A DNA stretch of 11,959 bases from Abditibacteriota bacterium. Its GTDB lineage: Bacteria > Armatimonadota > UBA5829. Location: assembly GCA_017958015.1 (NCBI GenBank), contig JAGDDM010000199.1, forward strand, positions 1-11,959, in the 5' to 3' direction. Made by a program: the position numbers and the translations under genes. The notes under the pieces are model-generated. The model did no database searches, was not told the origin of the DNA, and saw only the letters and a program-made list of their open reading frames with translations. Within the stretch, counting starts at the first letter, position 1, and every line of letters begins with the position of its first letter. Positions 8,157-11,959 of this stretch are shown here, in pieces.

Positions 8157-9452
8157 ATGATAGAAAGATATTCATTACCGAAAATGAAAGCCGTTTGGAG
8201 CGAGGAAAACAAGTTTCAAAGCTGGCTGGACGTGGAGATAGCCGTTTGCAAGGCTCAGGAACACTTCGGCAAGATTCCCGCGGGAACGGCGGAGAAGGTC
8301 GAGCGGGACGCCAAGTTCAACATCGACCGCATCAACGAGATTGAGGCGGAGACCCACCACGATCTCATCGCTTTCGTAAAGTGCGTCACCGAACAGATGG
8401 GCGAGCACGGCCGCTACGTCCACTACGGCGTCACCAGCTACGACATCGAAGACACCGCCACCGCTTTGCGGCTGCGGCAGGCCGCGGACATCATCATCGA
8501 GGATATCGAAAACCTCATGGCCGCTGTCGGCAAGCTGGCGAAAGAGCACAAAATGACTCCCATGATCGGCCGCACCCACGGTGTTCAGGCCGAACCCATA
8601 ACCTTCGGTTTCAAACTGGCGGTCCATTACAGCGAACTCTCCAGAGACCTGGAGCGGATGAAAGCGGCCCGGGAAGCCGTAAACTGCGGCAAGATTTCCG
8701 GCGCCGTGGGCGTTTTCGGCAACATCAACCCGGAAGCCCAGGACTACGTTTGCGGACTTCTCAAACTCAACTCCGCCCCGGTGTCCACCCAAATCATCCA
8801 GCGTGACAGACACGCCCAATTCTTCACCGCCCTGGCCATCCTCGCTTCCACCTGCGAGAATCTGGCAACGGAAATGCGAAACCTCCAGCGGACGGAAATC
8901 CTCGAGGTTCAGGAAATGTTCCTGCCCGGTCAGAGAGGTTCTTCCGCCATGCCCCACAAGCGGAACCCCTGGAGATTCGAGACAATCTGCGGCCTCGCCA
9001 GAGTGGTTCGGGCCAACTCCATTCCCGAAATGGAAAGCGTTGTGTCCTGGCACGAGCGGGATCTCACCAACTCCGCCGCGGAGCGGGTGATTATGCCCGA
9101 CAGCTGCCTGGCAATCGACTTCATGCTGAACTCCCTCACAAAGCTCATGGGCAGACTTGAGGTAAAGAACGACAACATGAAGAAGAACCTGGAAATGATG
9201 GGTCAGATGGTCTTTTCCGAGCACGTGCTCCTTTCCCTCATCAACAACGGCATGACCCGGGAAGAGGGCTACAAAGTGGCTCAGAGATGCGCCGCCCGTT
9301 GCTGGGACGAAGGCATCACCTTCAGAGAGGCCATCGAGAAGGACGAGGAAGCCTCCAAGCGCCTCACGAAGGAAGACATCGACAACTGCTTCGACCTTAA
9401 GCATCACCTCAGAAACATCGATAAGATTTTCGAAAGAGTAGGACTCAATTAG
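8157..9452 (+). CDS. purB: Adenylosuccinate lyase
   Basis: PurB splits fumarate from SAICAR in the IMP pathway and from adenylosuccinate in AMP synthesis. It is a fumarase/aspartase-superfamily homotetramer. The 431-residue product has the Bacillus-type length and layout. What is seen: VHYGVTSYDIEDTA at 88-101, the substrate-binding block; GRTHGVQAEP at 138-147 with His141; the mobile signature loop GQRGSSAMPHKRNP at 258-271; SWHERDLTNSAAER at 297-310; and the C-terminal LRNIDKIFERVG typical of this subfamily. Two blocks differ from the versions I know best. TSYDIED stands where relatives have TSSDVLD or TSTDVVD, and WRFE follows KRNP where Bacillus-like enzymes have IGSE. The acidic, histidine and serine residues of the active site are kept, so activity is expected. 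A strong AAGGGGG at 8143-8149 precedes the ATG. Confidence 0.95.
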   Translation: MIERYSLPKMKAVWSEENKFQSWLDVEIAVCKAQEHFGKIPAGTAEKVERDAKFNIDRINEIEAETHHDLIAFVKCVTEQMGEHGRYVHYGVTSYDIEDTATALRLRQAADIIIEDIENLMAAVGKLAKEHKMTPMIGRTHGVQAEPITFGFKLAVHYSELSRDLERMKAAREAVNCGKISGAVGVFGNINPEAQDYVCGLLKLNSAPVSTQIIQRDRHAQFFTALAILASTCENLATEMRNLQRTEILEVQEMFLPGQRGSSAMPHKRNPWRFETICGLARVVRANSIPEMESVVSWHERDLTNSAAERVIMPDSCLAIDFMLNSLTKLMGRLEVKNDNMKKNLEMMGQMVFSEHVLLSLINNGMTREEGYKVAQRCAARCWDEGITFREAIEKDEEASKRLTKEDIDNCFDLKHHLRNIDKIFERVGLN

Positions 9453-9483
9453 TTAATAATTAATCATATATAAGAGGAACATC

Positions 9484-9726
9484 ATGGCAAAAGTAAACGT
9501 TTACATCACTTTGAAGCCCGCCCTTTTGGACGCGCAGGGCAAAGTTATGCAGGGAGCTCTGGACAACCTGGGCTTTGAGGGCATCGAGAATGTCCGCATC
9601 GGCAAGTTCATCGAGATTGAGATGGCCGAAAGTGCCGATATCGAGGCGAGCGTTGAGGATATGTGCAAAAAGCTCTTCGCCAACCCCAACACGGAAAACT
9701 ACAGATTCGAAATCATAAAGAAGTAA
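9484..9726 (+). CDS. purS: Phosphoribosylformylglycinamidine synthase subunit PurS
   Basis: PurS is the small structural subunit that bridges PurQ and PurL in the three-part FGAM synthase of Firmicutes, archaea and some other bacteria. It helps pass ammonia from the glutaminase to the synthase. The 80-residue product matches the family's usual length. It begins KVNVYITLKPALLDAQG, with the typical strand followed by the LLDxQG motif, continues with the LGFEGIENVRIGKFIEI segment at 29-45, and ends with FANPNTENYRFEI, close to the family's L(L/A)NP.(I/T)E.Y.. ending. There is no catalytic residue, as expected. AGAGGA at 9473-9478 precedes the ATG. It follows purB after a 31-base AT-rich gap, and its stop lies 14 bases before purQ. 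Confidence 0.95.
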   Translation: MAKVNVYITLKPALLDAQGKVMQGALDNLGFEGIENVRIGKFIEIEMAESADIEASVEDMCKKLFANPNTENYRFEIIKK

Positions 9727-9727
9727 C

Positions 9728-9735
9728 GAGGAAAG
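9728..9735 (+). promoter_or_regulatory. Ribosome binding site that sets the purQ start
   Basis: GAGGAAAG sits between the purS stop and the ATG at 9741, five bases from it. The same frame is open upstream to an ATG at 9663, inside purS. The ribosome site and the conserved MKFGVVIFPGSN start both favour 9741. Confidence 0.75.
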
Positions 9736-9740
9736 AACCC

Positions 9741-10427
9741 ATGAAATTCGGAGTAGTAATATTTCCCGGATCCAACTGCGATCAGGACGCCTATTACGCC
9801 GTCAAAACACTGGGCAAGGATGTTGACTACATCTGGCACGCCTCCACGGACGTGAGCGGATTCGACTGCATCATTCTCCCCGGCGGATTCTCCTACGGCG
9901 ACTACCTGAGAACCGGCGCGGTGGCCAAGTTCAGCCCCGTTATGAACGCCATCAAAGACTTCGCCGCCAAGGGCGGAAGAGTTATCGGCATTTGCAACGG
10001 TTTCCAGATTCTCTGCGAATCCGGACTCCTTCCCGGCGCCCTCATTTCCAATACGGGTCTGCGCTTCATCTGCAAGCACGTAAACCTGAGAGTCGAAAAC
10101 GACACCTCCGACTTTACGAACCTGTGCAAGAAAGGCGACGTCCTCAGCATTCCCATCGCCCATCACGGCGGCAACTATTACGCCGACGACGACACCCTGA
10201 AATCCCTTGAGGACAACGGACAGGTGCTGTTCAGATACTGCGATGATAAGGGCAACGTCACCGACGAGGCCAACCCCAACGGCTCCCGCAACAACATCGC
10301 GGGCATACTGAACGCCGCGGGCAACGTGGCGGGAATGATGCCCCACCCGGAGAGAGCCATGGAAAAGATTCTCACCGACGATGACGGCAAAATTATCTTC
10401 GAGTCCATCATAAACAGGTTGAGCTAA
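9741..10427 (+). CDS. purQ: Phosphoribosylformylglycinamidine synthase glutaminase subunit PurQ
   Basis: PurQ is a class I glutamine amidotransferase that releases ammonia from glutamine for PurL in FGAM synthesis. The 228-residue product has the family length. What is seen: VIFPGSNCDQDA at 6-17, LPGGFSYGDYLR at 46-57 (oxyanion strand and following loop), the nucleophile Cys85 in GICNGFQIL (83-91), and the His202/Glu204 pair in MMPHPERAM (199-207). The catalytic triad is therefore complete. I chose the ATG at 9741 over the longer open frame from 9663, because the extra 26 residues (beginning MQKALRQPQ) are out-of-frame purS translation and are not part of the family. purL follows nine bases after its stop, with a strong Shine-Dalgarno sequence. 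Confidence 0.96.
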   Translation: MKFGVVIFPGSNCDQDAYYAVKTLGKDVDYIWHASTDVSGFDCIILPGGFSYGDYLRTGAVAKFSPVMNAIKDFAAKGGRVIGICNGFQILCESGLLPGALISNTGLRFICKHVNLRVENDTSDFTNLCKKGDVLSIPIAHHGGNYYADDDTLKSLEDNGQVLFRYCDDKGNVTDEANPNGSRNNIAGILNAAGNVAGMMPHPERAMEKILTDDDGKIIFESIINRLS

Positions 10428-10436
10428 GGAGGGCAC

Positions 10437-11959
10437 ATGTCTATAAAGAACACCAAACCCATCGAACCCAAAGTCTACCGCGAAATGGGACTTTCGGATG
10501 ATGAATACAATCAGATAGTCGATATCCTCCACAGACACCCCACATACACCGAAGTGGGTATGTACGCGGTTATGTGGAGCGAACACTGCGGATACAAATA
10601 CTCCCGCCCCATTCTGCGCCTCTTTAAGAACTACAAAGAGGCCATCGACGGCGCGGGTCTGGAGAACGCCGGCGTTATAGACATCGGCGACGGCTACGGC
10701 ATCGTCATGAAGATGGAAAGCCACAACCACCCCTCCGCCGTTGAACCCTTCCAGGGCGCGGCCACCGGCGTGGGCGGCATTCTCAGAGACATCTTCACCA
10801 TGGGCGCCCGCCCCATCGCCTGTCTCGACTCCCTGCGCTTCGGCAAACTTGAGGACCCCCACAACAAGTTCATCTTCGAGCACGTTGTGGGAGGCATCGC
10901 CCACTACGGCAACTGCGTGGGCGTTCCCACCGTGGCCGGCGACATCTACTTCGACGACTGCTACTCCGGCAACTGCCTGGTAAACGCCATGGCGGTGGGC
11001 ATCCTTAAGCACGAGGACATCGCCTACGCCGCCGCAAAGGGCGTGGGCAACCCGGTTATGATTGTTGGTTCCCGCACCGGCAGAGACGGCATCCACGGCG
11101 CCACTTTCGCCTCCGTTGAGCTTACGGAGGAATCGGAAAGCAGACGGTCCAACGTGCAGATGGGCGACCCCTTCCAGGAAAAACTCCTTATCGAGGCCAC
11201 CCTCGAGGCCCTGAAGACCGGCTACATCGTGGGTATTCAGGACATGGGCGCCGCGGGAATCACCTGCTCCACCTGCGAAATGTCCGCCAAAGGCAACACC
11301 GGCATGACAATCGACTGCCGCAAGGCTCCCCTGCGGGAAACCGGCATGTCCTCCTACGAGATTATGCTCTCCGAAAGCCAGGAACGCATGCTGGCTGTGG
11401 TTGTTAAGGGCAAAGAGAAGGAAGTTGCCGACGTATTCAAGAAGTGGGGACTTCAGGCGGTGGTTATCGGCGAGGTCACCGCGGACGAGCTTGTCCGCGT
11501 CTACGACGGCGACGAGCTTGTGGCGGAAGTGCCCGCAAAGTCCCTGGCGGACGACGTTCCCACATACTACCTGGAAACCAGCGAGCCGGAGTTCCTGAAG
11601 GCCCTTCAGGCGGAGAACACCACCGACGTTCCCGCCCCCAAGTGCTTCACAAAGGCTCTCAAAGATTTGCTTGCCAGCCAGTCGATTTGCTCCAAGGAAT
11701 GGGTCTACGAGCAGTACGACCACATGGTTCAGACCAACACCGCCGTTCTCCCCGGCTCCGACGCCTCGGTTCTGCGCATTAAGGGCACAAACAAGGCCAT
11801 CGGACTTGTGAGCGACTGCAACGCCCGCTACTGCTACCTCGACCCCAAGATCGGCGCCAAGATTGTTGTGGCGGAATCCGCCAGAAACCTGGCCTGCTCC
11901 GGCGCCAAGGCCGCCGGTTCCACCGACTGTCTCAACTTCGGCAACCCGGAAAAGCCGGA
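10437..11959 (+). CDS. purL: Phosphoribosylformylglycinamidine synthase subunit PurL (3' partial)
   Basis: PurL is the ATP-dependent synthase subunit that converts FGAR to FGAM using ammonia from PurQ, with PurS as bridge. The frame is open from the ATG at 10437 to the window end, giving 507 codons of an expected roughly 730-750, so it is cut by the edge rather than broken. What is seen: MWSEHCGYKYSRPIL at 46-60, ESHNHPSAVEPFQGAATGVG at 94-113 with the conserved acid and histidines, GAGGATP-class continuation FTMGARPIA at 120-128, QMGDPFQEKLL at 241-251, QDMGAAGIT at 268-276, and YEQYDHMVQTNT in the second half. This is the small, Bacillus-type PurL without a fused glutaminase. AAGGAGG at 10426-10432 is the strongest ribosome site in the window, four bases from the ATG. 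Confidence 0.96.
   Translation, partial: MSIKNTKPIEPKVYREMGLSDDEYNQIVDILHRHPTYTEVGMYAVMWSEHCGYKYSRPILRLFKNYKEAIDGAGLENAGVIDIGDGYGIVMKMESHNHPSAVEPFQGAATGVGGILRDIFTMGARPIACLDSLRFGKLEDPHNKFIFEHVVGGIAHYGNCVGVPTVAGDIYFDDCYSGNCLVNAMAVGILKHEDIAYAAAKGVGNPVMIVGSRTGRDGIHGATFASVELTEESESRRSNVQMGDPFQEKLLIEATLEALKTGYIVGIQDMGAAGITCSTCEMSAKGNTGMTIDCRKAPLRETGMSSYEIMLSESQERMLAVVVKGKEKEVADVFKKWGLQAVVIGEVTADELVRVYDGDELVAEVPAKSLADDVPTYYLETSEPEFLKALQAENTTDVPAPKCFTKALKDLLASQSICSKEWVYEQYDHMVQTNTAVLPGSDASVLRIKGTNKAIGLVSDCNARYCYLDPKIGAKIVVAESARNLACSGAKAAGSTDCLNFGNPEKP

Noticed and set aside
8175..9407. A 410-codon minus-strand frame opposite purB
   Set aside because: It lies entirely inside a confidently identified purB, with the same shadow composition and no ribosome site of note.
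9663..9740. A 26-residue N-terminal extension of purQ
   Set aside because: It overlaps purS in another frame and is not part of the PurQ family. The ATG at 9741 has its own ribosome site and begins the conserved sequence.
9699..11723. A 674-codon open frame on the minus strand opposite purQ and purL
   Set aside because: Its translation is low-complexity (rich in Gly, Val, His and Ala) and matches no family. It mirrors the codon bias of well-identified genes on the plus strand and has no start context of its own.

Overview
The window reads as a chromosomal housekeeping region of a diderm, probably anaerobic bacterium on the Firmicutes side, with Negativicutes as the best guess. Two things point there. 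First, the purine genes have Firmicutes-type form: a separate PurS, PurQ and small PurL, and a Bacillus-like PurB. Second, the MCE protein appears to end in an outer-membrane beta-barrel, so the cell has an outer membrane; this fused MlaD form has been described in the diderm Firmicute Veillonella parvula. The assignment is an inference, because no rRNA or species-level marker is present.

Layout, all on the + strand: (1) 2-1435, the 3' part of an integral-membrane, GT39-like glycosyltransferase whose start lies outside the window. (2) A 57-base gap with a perfect TATAAT box, the only convincing promoter candidate seen. (3) 1493-4552, a compact mlaE-mlaF-mlaD set: permease, ATPase, and MCE protein with a predicted C-terminal barrel. 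(4) 4566-6406, rplI (ribosomal protein L9) and dnaB (replicative helicase). (5) 6409 to the right edge, de novo purine genes purD-purE-purB-purS-purQ-purL, with purL cut by the window end.

From mlaE to purL no gap exceeds about 31 bases. Several junctions overlap (ATGA at mlaE/mlaF and purD/purE, TAATG at rplI/dnaB), and I see no hairpin-plus-T-run terminator. The whole stretch could therefore be one polycistronic unit of at least 10.4 kb linking outer-membrane lipid transport, translation, replication and nucleotide supply. No purine riboswitch or operator is visible before purD, which starts 2 bases after dnaB.

How the products work together: MlaF and MlaE form the inner-membrane ABC engine. 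MlaD is anchored to it and, by its domain order, could reach the outer membrane by itself, so MlaA and MlaC would not be needed; neither is present here. PurD makes GAR, PurS/PurQ/PurL convert FGAR to FGAM, PurE carries out the carboxylation step at AIR, and PurB performs the two fumarate-releasing steps. The other purine genes (purF, purN or purT, purM, purK, purC, purH) must be elsewhere. There are no tRNA or rRNA genes, insertion sequences, CRISPR arrays, phage genes or gene-free stretches over 300 bases. The most interesting item is the one-protein envelope bridge suggested by MlaD.
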